Origin: Mycobacterium sp. OAS707
GTDB lineage: Bacteria > Actinomycetota > Actinomycetes > Mycobacteriales > Mycobacteriaceae
Length of the DNA stretch: 64,000 bases
Direction: 5' to 3'
Assembly: GCF_014873705.1 (NCBI RefSeq)
Contig: NZ_JADBDS010000002.1
Span: 1,240,001 to 1,304,000, forward strand
Positions 50,128-58,488 of this stretch are shown one piece after another. Numbering within the stretch: position 1 is the stretch's first letter; each line of letters opens with the position of its first letter. The notes beneath the pieces are model-generated. The model was not told the DNA's origin. It saw nothing but the letters and a program-made list of their open reading frames with translations, and made no database searches. The position numbers and the translations under genes were made by a program.

Positions 50128-51741
50128 ATGCCCTTCCCGACGATCACGCCCACGATTCCCGCGCTTGTGCGATCGTCTGCGACCCGGTTCGGCGAGAAGC
50201 CGTTCCTGATCGCCGACGGCAAGGTGCTGAGCTACCTCGGCCTGGATTTGCGGTCGTCACGGTTGGCCAGAGCGCTGCTAGGGGCCGGGATCGGTAAGGG
50301 CGACCATGTCGGAATCCTGATGCCCAACAGTGTCGAATGGGCGATCGCGTGGTTCGCGACCACCCGCATCGGCGCGGTCGCCGTTCCCCTCAACACGTTC
50401 TACAAGGCCGCCGAACTGGCGTGGACGGCCCGTCACGCGGATCTGAAAGCGATTCTGGCGACGTCGACTTTCCGCAATCACGATTTCATGCAGCGACTCG
50501 AGGAGGCGCTGCCCGGCCTCGCCGATCAAAGCGATCCAGGTCGCATTGTCGTGCGGGGCACGCCATCTCTGCGGATGATCGCGGTGTGGGGATGGTGTGA
50601 CCGGACTTGGGCGACGGCCCTCGATGAGGTAACCATGCCAACGGGTATCGACGCCGACTTCTTGGTCGATGTCGAATCCTGCGTGACGCCCTCGGACGAC
50701 GCGATGATCATCTACACCTCTGGCAGCACCGGTGACCCGAAGGCACCGATACACACGCAGGGCACCCTGGTTCGCCACACGTACAACCTGACCTTCCACT
50801 ACGGCGTCACCACCGACACGGTGATGTTCACCGCTATGCCGTTTTTCTGGGTCGGTGGGCTGATCACCGGGGTGCACGCGGTGATCCACCACGGTGCAAC
50901 CCTGGTCACCCAGCCGGCGTTTGACGCGGCCGAGGCGCTCGAGTTGATCGAGCTTCATCGCGCAACCATCGCGCTCGGTTGGCCACAACAGGGGAAAACC
51001 CTTGCAGAGCATCCCGATTTCGCGACGCGTGACCTGAGCTCGCTCAAGCGCACCAGCATGCCTGCGATCGTGCCGCCCGAACGTCGACCGCGCGGACCCA
51101 ACGCTTTGGGGATGACCGAACTGTGCGGCAATCACATCGGCGTCGACCCGTACCCCGCGCAACCGCCCGACCGCGCCGAAACCGGCGGATTCTCGATCGA
51201 CGGCCTGTGCCATCTGCTTGTCGACCCCGAAACGGGATCACCGGTTCCTACCGGAACGGACGGCGAGATCTGGGTTCGCGGTTACTCATTGATGCAGCGG
51301 CTGCACAAGCGCGAACGCGAAGAGGTGTTCACCGAGGACGGCTACTACCGGACAGGTGACTTCGGCGTGCAATACGACGACGGCTGGATCAAATTCACCG
51401 GTCGGTTGGGTGACCTGATCAAGACCGGCGGCGGGACGAACGTCACGCCGAGCGAAGTCGAACTGGCGCTGGCGGATTGTGACGGTGTGCTCGAGGCGTA
51501 CGTCGTCGGTGCGGACGACGGAGACAACGGCACCGTCGTCGCCGCCGCCGTCGTTCCGCGTGGTGATACCGAACTCGACGGCGAGGACTTACGTGCCCAG
51601 TTGCGCAGTCAGCTTGCCGCGTACAAAGTGCCGAAATTCATCTGGGTCACGCCGAAGGACGTACTGCCGTTTACCGCGACCGGCAAGGTCAAGAAATCCG
51701 ACCTCGCCAAACAGTTGAGCGGTCTGATGGCCGAGCGCTGA
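50128..51741 (+). CDS. AMP-forming acyl-CoA ligase
   Basis: A 537-residue adenylate-forming enzyme: P-loop YTSGSTGDPKAPIH, the A5 region LGMTELCGNHIG, hinge YYRTGDFGVQYDDGWIKFTGRLGD and the catalytic Lys in TATGKVKKSDL. A notable feature is the absence of a long linker before the P-loop. ATG 50128 lies 11 bases after the -10 element, leaving a leader of only a few bases. It forms an operon with the DAPDH-like gene 17 bp downstream. Confidence 0.9.
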   Translation: MPFPTITPTIPALVRSSATRFGEKPFLIADGKVLSYLGLDLRSSRLARALLGAGIGKGDHVGILMPNSVEWAIAWFATTRIGAVAVPLNTFYKAAELAWTARHADLKAILATSTFRNHDFMQRLEEALPGLADQSDPGRIVVRGTPSLRMIAVWGWCDRTWATALDEVTMPTGIDADFLVDVESCVTPSDDAMIIYTSGSTGDPKAPIHTQGTLVRHTYNLTFHYGVTTDTVMFTAMPFFWVGGLITGVHAVIHHGATLVTQPAFDAAEALELIELHRATIALGWPQQGKTLAEHPDFATRDLSSLKRTSMPAIVPPERRPRGPNALGMTELCGNHIGVDPYPAQPPDRAETGGFSIDGLCHLLVDPETGSPVPTGTDGEIWVRGYSLMQRLHKREREEVFTEDGYYRTGDFGVQYDDGWIKFTGRLGDLIKTGGGTNVTPSEVELALADCDGVLEAYVVGADDGDNGTVVAAAVVPRGDTELDGEDLRAQLRSQLAAYKVPKFIWVTPKDVLPFTATGKVKKSDLAKQLSGLMAER

Positions 51742-51758
51742 AGCGCGAGAGGAGAAGC

Positions 51759-52826
51759 GTGTATCGGGTAGCGGTGATTTCCACCGGTGGTGTCGGCAGC
51801 CTCGCATTGCGCGCGATCGTTCGCCGACGGCACCTGGACCTCGTGGGCGTGTGGGTGCACAGCGCGGCGAAGACCGGGCGCGACGCCGGTGAACTGGTCG
51901 GACTGGGGCCGATCGGAGTGACGACGACGAACCACCTCGACGACATCATCGCCCTCAAGCCTGACTGTGTCGTCTATACCGCGGCAAGCGCCGAAATGGA
52001 CGCCGCCGCGGTGCGCGACTATGTGCGCATACTCAACGGCGGAATCAATGTGGTCACGACCAACACTCCGGGAATGATGTTCCCCGACAGGTGGATTCCA
52101 CAATTCGCCGAACAGGTGCGCTCCGCTGCGTTGGCGGCCGGCGTGACCATCTACACCTCGGGTATCGAGCCGGGCTTCGCCGGAGACCAATTCGCCGTGT
52201 TGCTGTCGACGTTGTCTAACACGATCCGATCCATTCGCGCGCAGGAGATCTTCGACTATTCGGCATATCCCAACCGGGACCTGATGGTGGACGCCATGGG
52301 CTTCGGTCGGCCGTTGGACTTCACCCCACTGCTGGAACTCGAAGGCGCACAGCAGTTCGCTTGGGGTCCGCCGATCGGCCTGGTGGCCAGGTCTCTTGGT
52401 GTCGAGCTCGACGACATCACCGAGAAGTATGAACGCGTCCCCACACCGCGTGACCTTCACGTTGCGTGCGGAACCATTCCTGCGGGCACCTGTGGTGCCG
52501 TCCGCGCCGAAACCACCGGCGTGGTGAGTGGGCATCAGGTGATCACCATCGAGCACATCAACCGAATGGCTCCAGATCTGGCTCCACAGTGGGCATCAGC
52601 GCCGAACGGCACTTACCGCCTTGTCATCGAGGGCCAACCGCATATTGAGTGCGACCTACGTCTCGGCACTGAGGACACGCCTCGGTCGGCCAACGACAAC
52701 GCCATGGAAGCGACGGCCATGCGCGTCGTCAATGCCATCCCCTATGTTGTCGACGCAGCACCGGGCATCGCCACATCGATGGATCTGCCGATTACGGCGC
52801 CGCGCAACGCCATCGATGTCGGCTAG
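51759..52826 (+). CDS. DAPDH-like NAD(P)-dependent oxidoreductase, paralogue 2
   Basis: A 355-residue Rossmann protein of the same group as 2544-3656. The cofactor loop STGGVGSLALR is at residues 7-17, GRDAGELVGLG follows, then TSGIEPGFAGDQFAV and a C-terminal MRVVNAIPYVVDAAPG segment. The reaction is unknown; the conserved C-terminal V-N-A-I-P element is shared by all six copies. GTG 51759 has GAGGAGAAG ahead. It is coupled to the ligase, suggesting a substrate that carries or passes through a CoA ester. Confidence 0.82.
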   Translation: MYRVAVISTGGVGSLALRAIVRRRHLDLVGVWVHSAAKTGRDAGELVGLGPIGVTTTNHLDDIIALKPDCVVYTAASAEMDAAAVRDYVRILNGGINVVTTNTPGMMFPDRWIPQFAEQVRSAALAAGVTIYTSGIEPGFAGDQFAVLLSTLSNTIRSIRAQEIFDYSAYPNRDLMVDAMGFGRPLDFTPLLELEGAQQFAWGPPIGLVARSLGVELDDITEKYERVPTPRDLHVACGTIPAGTCGAVRAETTGVVSGHQVITIEHINRMAPDLAPQWASAPNGTYRLVIEGQPHIECDLRLGTEDTPRSANDNAMEATAMRVVNAIPYVVDAAPGIATSMDLPITAPRNAIDVG

Positions 52827-52829
52827 CCG

Positions 52830-53249
52830 TCACGGCTTATTCGCCGCCTGGCGCTCGTTGTGAATTCTGACGAGTTCACGGAATCCGACGTGGGGATACT
52901 GCGGTACCGGCTGAATTCCCCACTGGTCCTTCGCCGTCTGCTGGCCGGCGGCTTCGGGCGCGGCGCCGAACGGCGGACCCGAAAGGGGATACGGCTGAGT
53001 GCATTCCAGTGTGTCGTCCGAGTACCGCACCTTCATGAGTTCGCTGCAGATCTCGGTCAGCGAAAGGGTCGGCCAGCCATACCAGACCGCGATTACGGGC
53101 ACAGTCAGCGCGCCCTCGATGACAAGGCCGAACAGGCAGGCGAATAGGCCCCGCTTGAGCCACTTGTGCATGCGCGCGAATGCCGGAGTGGTCCCCAACG
53201 GCAGGTCGGCGGACGAGGCGCTGCCTTCCTTTGACGCGTTTTCGATCAC
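52830..53249 (-). CDS. Small membrane-anchored protein of the membrane module
   Basis: A 139-residue protein with one clear membrane span (about residues 33-58) after a polar, basic N-terminus, then a longer extra-membrane domain with two Cys (EICSEL and TLECTQP) and many prolines ([14 protein letters not shown]). I do not recognise a family. GTG 53249 has AGAGGAC ahead. It is the last gene of a four-gene minus-strand operon with a five-span membrane protein and two tiny membrane peptides, so it is probably a subunit of one membrane complex. Confidence 0.75.
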   Translation of the reverse strand: MIENASKEGSASSADLPLGTTPAFARMHKWLKRGLFACLFGLVIEGALTVPVIAVWYGWPTLSLTEICSELMKVRYSDDTLECTQPYPLSGPPFGAAPEAAGQQTAKDQWGIQPVPQYPHVGFRELVRIHNERQAANKP

Positions 53250-53274
53250 GATCTGTCCTCTTTCGAATGCGGCG

Positions 53275-53949
53275 TCAGTCGGAGAAGATCTCGCGATTCA
53301 CGGTGTGCAGATACGGAATCGCCAAGAACGGGGTGATGTAGAAGATGTTGTAGAGCCACCAGCCGATCACCGGCAGTGCGACGCCGGCGTAGCGGACATC
53401 GGCGTACATCGTCATGTTCAGGATGTAGCCCATCCAACTGATCACTCCGAACCAGCAGGTGACGATCGTCCACTGATGTCCCCACCGCTTCATCTGCAGA
53501 AGACCGATTGCGGCGGCAATGCGCATCGGGAAGACGACGACGATGCACACAATGATCCATGCCTTCTCGCCAGGTGCGCCGGCACCCCCGATCCACAATT
53601 CGTTGTAGTGCCAGAAGTATCCGCCGTCCATCAGGTTGCCCCACGCCGTGAAAATCGTGCGGGTGATCAATGCGTGATTGGCGAAAACGTCCAGGCCCCA
53701 ACCGATGCTGTTGATAGCGGCATCCAGGATGACAACGTAGCCGATCAGCGTGACCATCATCGGCCGCACCGTGAGGCCGGCCTGCTGTGCACGGCGCAAG
53801 AGGTACACACCGCGACAGAAGAACGGCAGTCCGACCGGTCCGAGCACCAGCGTTCCCATCAGGACGGTGCCTACGATCAACCATTTATCGGCCTCACGTT
53901 GGACACGACGGCTTTCGTCCTGGTGCTGGTCCAGGGTCAGCGAGTCCAT
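53275..53949 (-). CDS. Multi-span membrane protein of the membrane module
   Basis: A 224-residue polytopic protein with about five membrane segments (near residues 22-45, 62-88, 130-150, 160-182, 188-214). The loop between spans 2 and 3 is rich in aromatic residues and has [20 protein letters not shown], which contains H114 and E117; more Trp/Tyr line the last spans. It resembles no enzyme I can name. It follows a 39-residue membrane peptide after 7 bp and precedes the 139-residue protein by 25 bp. Confidence 0.78.
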   Translation of the reverse strand: MDSLTLDQHQDESRRVQREADKWLIVGTVLMGTLVLGPVGLPFFCRGVYLLRRAQQAGLTVRPMMVTLIGYVVILDAAINSIGWGLDVFANHALITRTIFTAWGNLMDGGYFWHYNELWIGGAGAPGEKAWIIVCIVVVFPMRIAAAIGLLQMKRWGHQWTIVTCWFGVISWMGYILNMTMYADVRYAGVALPVIGWWLYNIFYITPFLAIPYLHTVNREIFSD

Positions 53950-53956
53950 GCGCCGC

Positions 53957-54076
53957 CTACCAATCCTTGACCATCAGCATCTGCAGCTGGATGAGGAACA
54001 TCGCGAGCAACGCGCCATAGACGAAGATCTGGAATGCGATGAGTGCCCTGCGTCGGCGCCTATCTTGCTCGTTCAT
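53957..54076 (-). CDS. 39-residue single-span membrane peptide
   Basis: A 39-residue peptide: MNEQDRRRRRALIAF at the N-terminus, an uncharged span of about 18 residues (13-30) and a short end MVKDW. The basic stretch before the span predicts a cytoplasmic N-terminus. ATG 54076 overlaps the stop of the preceding small frame as ATGA, the junction used in real operons here, and its stop is 7 bp before the next membrane gene. A longer frame to 54214 exists, but that part would read over the first small frame. Similar tiny subunits occur in membrane complexes. Confidence 0.65.
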   Translation of the reverse strand: MNEQDRRRRRALIAFQIFVYGALLAMFLIQLQMLMVKDW

Positions 54077-54204
54077 CAGAAGGTGCCCAGGTTGGACAGC
54101 AGCCAGTACCAGAACCAGACGATTCCGGCCATCGCGGCCCACGCGAAAGCCAGGCGGAAGACTTCTGTAAGCAACGACTCCTCCTCGGCCTCTGCGGCAG
54201 CCAC
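54076..54204 (-). CDS. 42-residue single-span membrane peptide
   Basis: A 42-residue peptide from GTG 54204: an acidic N-terminus (AAAEAEEESLLTEVF), then one span rich in Trp and aromatic residues (about residues 18-37, including WFWYWLL). The frame stays open further upstream, so the start is not certain, and there is no strong ribosome site; the operator and -10 upstream allow a short leader. The acidic N-terminus contrasts with the basic one of the next peptide, which would suit pairing. First gene of the membrane operon. Confidence 0.55.
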   Translation of the reverse strand: MAAAEAEEESLLTEVFRLAFAWAAMAGIVWFWYWLLSNLGTF

Positions 54205-54223
54205 CGGCCGCCACTCACCGCGA

Positions 54224-54263
54224 TGGTAACCTATCTTCTCGATAGTGAGAACCTAGGTTTTCA
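54224..54263 (-). promoter_or_regulatory. Paired TGAGAA operator of the membrane operon
   Basis: On the minus strand box 1 (54263-54246) is TGAAAA-CCTAGG-TTCTCA and box 2 (54241-54224) is CGAGAA-GATAGG-TTACCA, 22 bp apart. Box 1 overlaps the stop codon of the upstream DAPDH-like gene. TAGGTT in box 2 may be the -10. Confidence 0.65.
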
Positions 54264-55352
54264 CAACCGGTTGCTGCGCGCCTGCCTACTGACGATCGAC
54301 GGTCCCGACAATGGCTGCGCGATTACTCCTGCCGGTGCGCCGACGACGTCGGGGATCGCGTTGACCGCTGCCATCGCCGTGACCGCGACACCTGGGTTCA
54401 CGCGATCTGCCGGCGAGCGCTCGAGGTGCAACTCGAGGCTCATATTCGGGTTGCCCTCGACACGGAATACCATGCCGCCTTCGCCTTCACGCGCAGGCTT
54501 CGGCCAACGGTCCGGCCACGGTGTCGTGCTGACAGTCGCGAAGTATTGGACCGCGACTGCAGGCCGCGTGCCCACCATTCCGGCGAGTTGCCACCGGTGG
54601 GCGCAGATGGTCCCCTGGGGGATGACCCCGATCGCGGTCTGAAGATCAGCGGGCGCGAGCAGGGTCTCCCAATCGAGATCAATCCGGTCGAGTTCGAATC
54701 CGAGGATGTCGGCGATGTAGCGCACGACGGTTTCCCAGTCCTTGTTCACCTTTCCCGACGCGATGCGAATCGGCACATGACCGTCCGGTTTTCCAAAACC
54801 CATCGACTCATGCAGGACGTCCCAGATGGGATATGACTTGTCCAGGTCTACCGCGTACTCGTCCATTCGGTAGGAGTCGACGCGGCCTGCTCCCGCGAGC
54901 AACGCGGTAGGGATGTTCAGGCTGATGAAGCCGGGCTCGCTGCCGGTCGCATAGAATGTCGAATTGCCTTTGACTGCTGCACTTTCCAATGCGTCGAGCC
55001 ACTGCGCTGGAGCGGCGGCAGGATAGACCATCGGAATCGTTGCGAATGTCACCACGTTGATGCCCGCCTCGAGGTAGGCGACGATATCCGCGATCGCTTC
55101 GTCTTCGCGTCGGACTGCTGTCGCGCAGTATGCGACGCAGTCCGGTGCCAGTTCCAGGACCGTCGACAGGTCGCCCGTGGCCAGTACGCCGACATCTGTT
55201 GTGCCGCACAGTCGACCAGCATCGGTGCCAACCTTGTCCTGCGTCGACACCTTGACACCGACGAGCTCCAGGGCAGGATCGTCGATGATCGCGCGTAACG
55301 CCTCGCGGCCGGTCAGTCCGGTCCCGCTGTGAACCACCCGATAGCGCCTCAT
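54261..55352 (-). CDS. DAPDH-like NAD(P)-dependent oxidoreductase, paralogue 3
   Basis: A 363-residue Rossmann protein of the DAPDH-like group. Cofactor loop HSGTGLTGREALR near residues 7-19, GTDAGRLCGTTDVG, ATGSEPGFISLNIPTALL, and C-terminal MAAVNAIPDVVGAPAG. ATG 55352 overlaps the AveC-like stop (ATGA); the longer frame to 55580 lies within that gene. It is the third gene of the P450-AveC-DAPDH operon. The coupling to a P450 and a membrane protein suggests that its substrate is hydrophobic. Confidence 0.82.
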   Translation of the reverse strand: MRRYRVVHSGTGLTGREALRAIIDDPALELVGVKVSTQDKVGTDAGRLCGTTDVGVLATGDLSTVLELAPDCVAYCATAVRREDEAIADIVAYLEAGINVVTFATIPMVYPAAAPAQWLDALESAAVKGNSTFYATGSEPGFISLNIPTALLAGAGRVDSYRMDEYAVDLDKSYPIWDVLHESMGFGKPDGHVPIRIASGKVNKDWETVVRYIADILGFELDRIDLDWETLLAPADLQTAIGVIPQGTICAHRWQLAGMVGTRPAVAVQYFATVSTTPWPDRWPKPAREGEGGMVFRVEGNPNMSLELHLERSPADRVNPGVAVTAMAAVNAIPDVVGAPAGVIAQPLSGPSIVSRQARSNRL

Positions 55353-56413
55353 TTGAAGAATGGTCCTGGCTTGCCGGCTTCTTCGAGATGTCCGTACGGG
55401 TCGTACACCTTGACGTTGGGATATGGGTTCTTGTCGTAGGCAGGCTTCGACAACCCTGCATCGCGAAGACCGGCGAGCACGGCGAGCGGAAGTGCGAACG
55501 ACACCAGACCTACCGTCACCGAGACGAGCAGCTGACGAGTCAGCGTCACCATGTCCCGCCCGTGACGTGCGGGCAGCCACCGCGCGATCCGATTGATCAG
55601 CAGCAGTTCACCGTGCTCGTCACGCACGCACATGACGGCGACCATGCCGAAGATCACGGCGTCATAGGCCGCCATGATCAGCGGAAAATGGATGTGGCCG
55701 ATCTGCAGAACGGGCCCGACCGCTTCTGTGTAAAAGAAGATGCCGGCCCGCATCCAGGTGAACTGGATGACGCCGTTGATCGGGACGGCGATGATGGTCG
55801 CGCCAATGAAAACCCTGACTAGGCGATGGGCGGCAAGCCAACTCATGCGCCGCATCAACGGCTCGAAGAGCCGGTCGTGAAGCTGCAGAAAGCCCAGGCC
55901 GTTGAGCAGGTAGTAGGCTGCGTATCCGCCCAAGAACGCCAGCGCCGGCTCGAGATTCGGCGAGATGTTGACGTAGGGCCATGACAGCGGAAAGTGCAGC
56001 ATGCGGGGGTCGAAGATCGCGAACGTCGCCCAGTTGGCGAGCGGATCGAGCGCACCGGTGATGAGTCCGGCGAACGCGATGATGACTGCCCAATGAACTT
56101 TGCGCCGGCGCCAGGACAGCCAAGCCAGTACAGAGATCAGTCCGACCGCCATCGGTATCGAACTGATGGCAACCGCCAAAGGCCAGGAGTCGAAGCCGAG
56201 AAACGACGGGTACGGCGCGGGGCCTGGGTTGGGGTTCGTGCGTGTCGGATCGCCGTGCAGACCCGACTGCATGGTCGCGACTGTTACGACCGCAAAGACC
56301 AAATAGGCGACGCCGAAGACCCCCCATCCGAAGCGCGCCGGCCGCGAGGACGACTCAGATCCGGCTTTCTCAGCAATGCGGGAATCTAGCTTGGCATCAA
56401 CGGAATTGGTCAT
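55349..56413 (-). CDS. AveC-like (spirocyclase family) membrane protein
   Basis: A 354-residue protein with about seven membrane spans (near residues 29-48, 77-99, 107-133, 155-177, 199-219, 243-263, 294-316). The segment NPNPGPAPYPSFLGFDSWP in the first loop and WPYVNISPNLEPALAF match my memory of the AveC-like family, named after the avermectin C22/C23-modifying spirocyclase protein. Whether mycobacterial members are cyclases is unknown. ATG 56413 overlaps the P450 stop; its own stop overlaps the DAPDH-like start. The family call is from memory. Confidence 0.7.
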   Translation of the reverse strand: MTNSVDAKLDSRIAEKAGSESSSRPARFGWGVFGVAYLVFAVVTVATMQSGLHGDPTRTNPNPGPAPYPSFLGFDSWPLAVAISSIPMAVGLISVLAWLSWRRRKVHWAVIIAFAGLITGALDPLANWATFAIFDPRMLHFPLSWPYVNISPNLEPALAFLGGYAAYYLLNGLGFLQLHDRLFEPLMRRMSWLAAHRLVRVFIGATIIAVPINGVIQFTWMRAGIFFYTEAVGPVLQIGHIHFPLIMAAYDAVIFGMVAVMCVRDEHGELLLINRIARWLPARHGRDMVTLTRQLLVSVTVGLVSFALPLAVLAGLRDAGLSKPAYDKNPYPNVKVYDPYGHLEEAGKPGPFFK

Positions 56414-57609
56414 GACACGCTCACCGGCAACGTCGCCCATCCGCGGACACTTGTGGTGTGTGCACGCTTGGCCCTGTCATAGTCGACGGCCCAGTCCGGC
56501 CAGCGGGTGAGCACTTCCTCCAGTGCGATGCGCGCTTGAATCCGCGCAAGCGCGGCACCGAGGCAGAAGTGAATCCCGTGCCCGAAGGAGAGATGAGCGG
56601 CCTTTCGGCGGATGTCGAATCGGTCTGCGTCATCGAACTGTCGTTCGTCGCGGTTGGCGGATCCGTTGAGCAACAGCATTATCGAACCTTCGGCAACCTT
56701 CTGCCCATAATGCTCGACGTCCCGGGTGACGTAGCGAGCCTGCACGGGTGAGGGTGCTTCGTAGCGCAACACCTCCTCGATCGCGTCGGGAATGAGGCTG
56801 AAATCGCCCGCGAGCTCGCGACGCTGGTCGGGATGATCGGACAGGAGCTGTCCGGCGAAGCCGATCAACCGCGTCGTCGTTTCGTTTCCCGCGCCGACGA
56901 CGGTGCCTGTGTAGGTCAAGACCTCACCGCGCGTCAGCCGCCGCTTGCTGCCGTCCGGCTCCTCGACTTCGGCATTGACCAGTTCAGTCATCAAGTCGTC
57001 GGACGGGTGGTCATAACGCCAGTCGATGAATTCCTCCAGCATCGAGCCGGTGCTCGTCAGCGCGTCCTCAGCGACATCCACAAGCCCACCGTCGTCAAGC
57101 TCGAGCATCCGGTCGGTGTTCTGCCGGATCGCGACCTGTCGATCCTCGGGGATGCCGAGCAGGTATCCGATGGTGCGCATCGGCATCCACGCCCCGAGGT
57201 CGGCGATGAAGTCGAACGTGTCTGTCTCGGTCAGGGGTTCCAGCGCACGGCGACAGAACTCTCTCGCCAAAGGCTCGATGGCCGCCATCCGGCGCGGAGT
57301 GAACACTCCGGAGAGCAGGCGACGATGCAGGTCATGAATCGGCGGGTCTTCGAAAAGAATGATCCCAGGCGGCACGTCGACGCGGTTGAGGATGATCTCG
57401 ATGGTCGTGCCCTTGCCGGATCGATAGTCCTTCCAATTGACCAGTTCACGGGCGACATCCGAGTGCCTGCTCAGTGCATAGAAGCCGTACTTGTCGTTGT
57501 AGTAGAGGGGGGCGTCGTCCCGCAGCTGCTTCCACACGGGATAGGGGTCGTCGTCGATGTCGAAGTCGAACGGGTCGTAGTACGGCTCAACCTTCACCCT
57601 GTATGTCAC
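56410..57609 (-). CDS. Cytochrome P450
   Basis: A 399-residue P450: I-helix VVGAGNETTTRL, K-helix EEVLRYEAPSPVQAR, heme loop FGHGIHFCLGAAL with Cys at about residue 349. The N-terminus YYDPFDFDIDDDPYPVWKQLRDDAPLYYNDKYGFY resembles the P450 at 46987. GTG 57609 is used because TATTCT (57621-57616) lies six bases before it, giving a leaderless start; GTG 57597 is an alternative. First gene of the operon P450-AveC-like-DAPDH-like, all coupled by 4-bp overlaps. Confidence 0.9.
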   Translation of the reverse strand: MTYRVKVEPYYDPFDFDIDDDPYPVWKQLRDDAPLYYNDKYGFYALSRHSDVARELVNWKDYRSGKGTTIEIILNRVDVPPGIILFEDPPIHDLHRRLLSGVFTPRRMAAIEPLAREFCRRALEPLTETDTFDFIADLGAWMPMRTIGYLLGIPEDRQVAIRQNTDRMLELDDGGLVDVAEDALTSTGSMLEEFIDWRYDHPSDDLMTELVNAEVEEPDGSKRRLTRGEVLTYTGTVVGAGNETTTRLIGFAGQLLSDHPDQRRELAGDFSLIPDAIEEVLRYEAPSPVQARYVTRDVEHYGQKVAEGSIMLLLNGSANRDERQFDDADRFDIRRKAAHLSFGHGIHFCLGAALARIQARIALEEVLTRWPDWAVDYDRAKRAHTTSVRGWATLPVSVS

Positions 57610-57612
57610 ACG

Positions 57613-57690
57613 ATGAGAATAGGCGCTGCGCCAACTCAACGTCCACATTGTGAGAACATTGATTCTCATCTGCGAGAATCGCGTTGACGG
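57613..57690. promoter_or_regulatory. TGAGAA operator region between P450 operon and SDR gene
   Basis: Box 1 at 57651-57668 is TGAGAA-CATTGA-TTCTCA, both arms perfect, and box 2 at 57673-57690 is CGAGAA-TCGCGT-TGACGG, 22 bp downstream towards the SDR. A lone TGAGAA half-site at 57614-57619 overlaps the TATTCT -10 of the minus-strand P450. Confidence 0.65.
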
Positions 57691-57720
57691 ATAACTAAAC
57701 CCACATAGGGGAAGCAAGGT

Positions 57721-58476
57721 ATGACCGATCGGCACTCCAACCTCGAGGGGACTCGGATGCTCGTCATCGGGGCGTCCTCCGGCATCGGGCAAGCTCTCGC
57801 GCGCGCCGCTCACGCCAGAGGGGCGGATGTCGCTCTCGCAGCCAGGCGCGTGGAATTGCTTTCCTGCCTTGCCGAAGAGCTGGGTGGTTCGGCGCATGCA
57901 CTTGACGTATCCGATCCGCTTGCAATCGAGCGTGTGGTCGGCGAAGTCGGATCGACGTTCGGTGAGCTCGACGTGGTCGTATTCACCAGTGCCGTGGTGC
58001 CTTTCGCTCTAATCGAGGAAACCGACGTGACGACGTGGCTGCATGCATACGCAGTGAATGCCGTCGGGGCGTCACACGTCTTGCGCGCGACACTCCCCCA
58101 TCTTGCCGACAACGCAGTCACACTTGTCGCGTCAAGCCACGACGTCGGCCGGCCTCGCGCCGGTGTCGCGGCATACCACGCAAGCAAGGCTGCGCTGGAT
58201 GAGATCTTGCGATCCTGGCGGGCCGAACATCCCGAGCTGGCGGTCATTCGAGTCAGTGTCGGTCCCACCGAGGGCACCGAGATTCTCCGCGGCGCCGACC
58301 GCGATCTCCTGGCCGAGCTATATAGAGCATGGGCGCAAGAGGGTCAGATCCCCGCCAAGATGTCCGCGGTCGACGACGTTGCCAATGCCATGTTGTCGTT
58401 GATCGCCGTATCGCGGGCGAATCCGACGGTGGTCAGCGACATCGTGCACCTGGCACCCCGAATCAGCAACGGATAA
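57721..58476 (+). CDS. Short-chain dehydrogenase/reductase
   Basis: A 251-residue classical SDR: cofactor motif GASSGIG at residues 17-23, a Ser in LVASSHDVGRP, and the Tyr/Lys pair in AYHASKAALDE. A DVAN-containing C-terminal part follows. It oxidises or reduces a hydroxyl/carbonyl group with NAD(P). ATG 57721 has AGGGGAAG ahead. It is a single gene facing a convergent second SDR. Confidence 0.9.
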   Translation: MTDRHSNLEGTRMLVIGASSGIGQALARAAHARGADVALAARRVELLSCLAEELGGSAHALDVSDPLAIERVVGEVGSTFGELDVVVFTSAVVPFALIEETDVTTWLHAYAVNAVGASHVLRATLPHLADNAVTLVASSHDVGRPRAGVAAYHASKAALDEILRSWRAEHPELAVIRVSVGPTEGTEILRGADRDLLAELYRAWAQEGQIPAKMSAVDDVANAMLSLIAVSRANPTVVSDIVHLAPRISNG

Positions 58477-58488
58477 CGAGTAAAGCGC

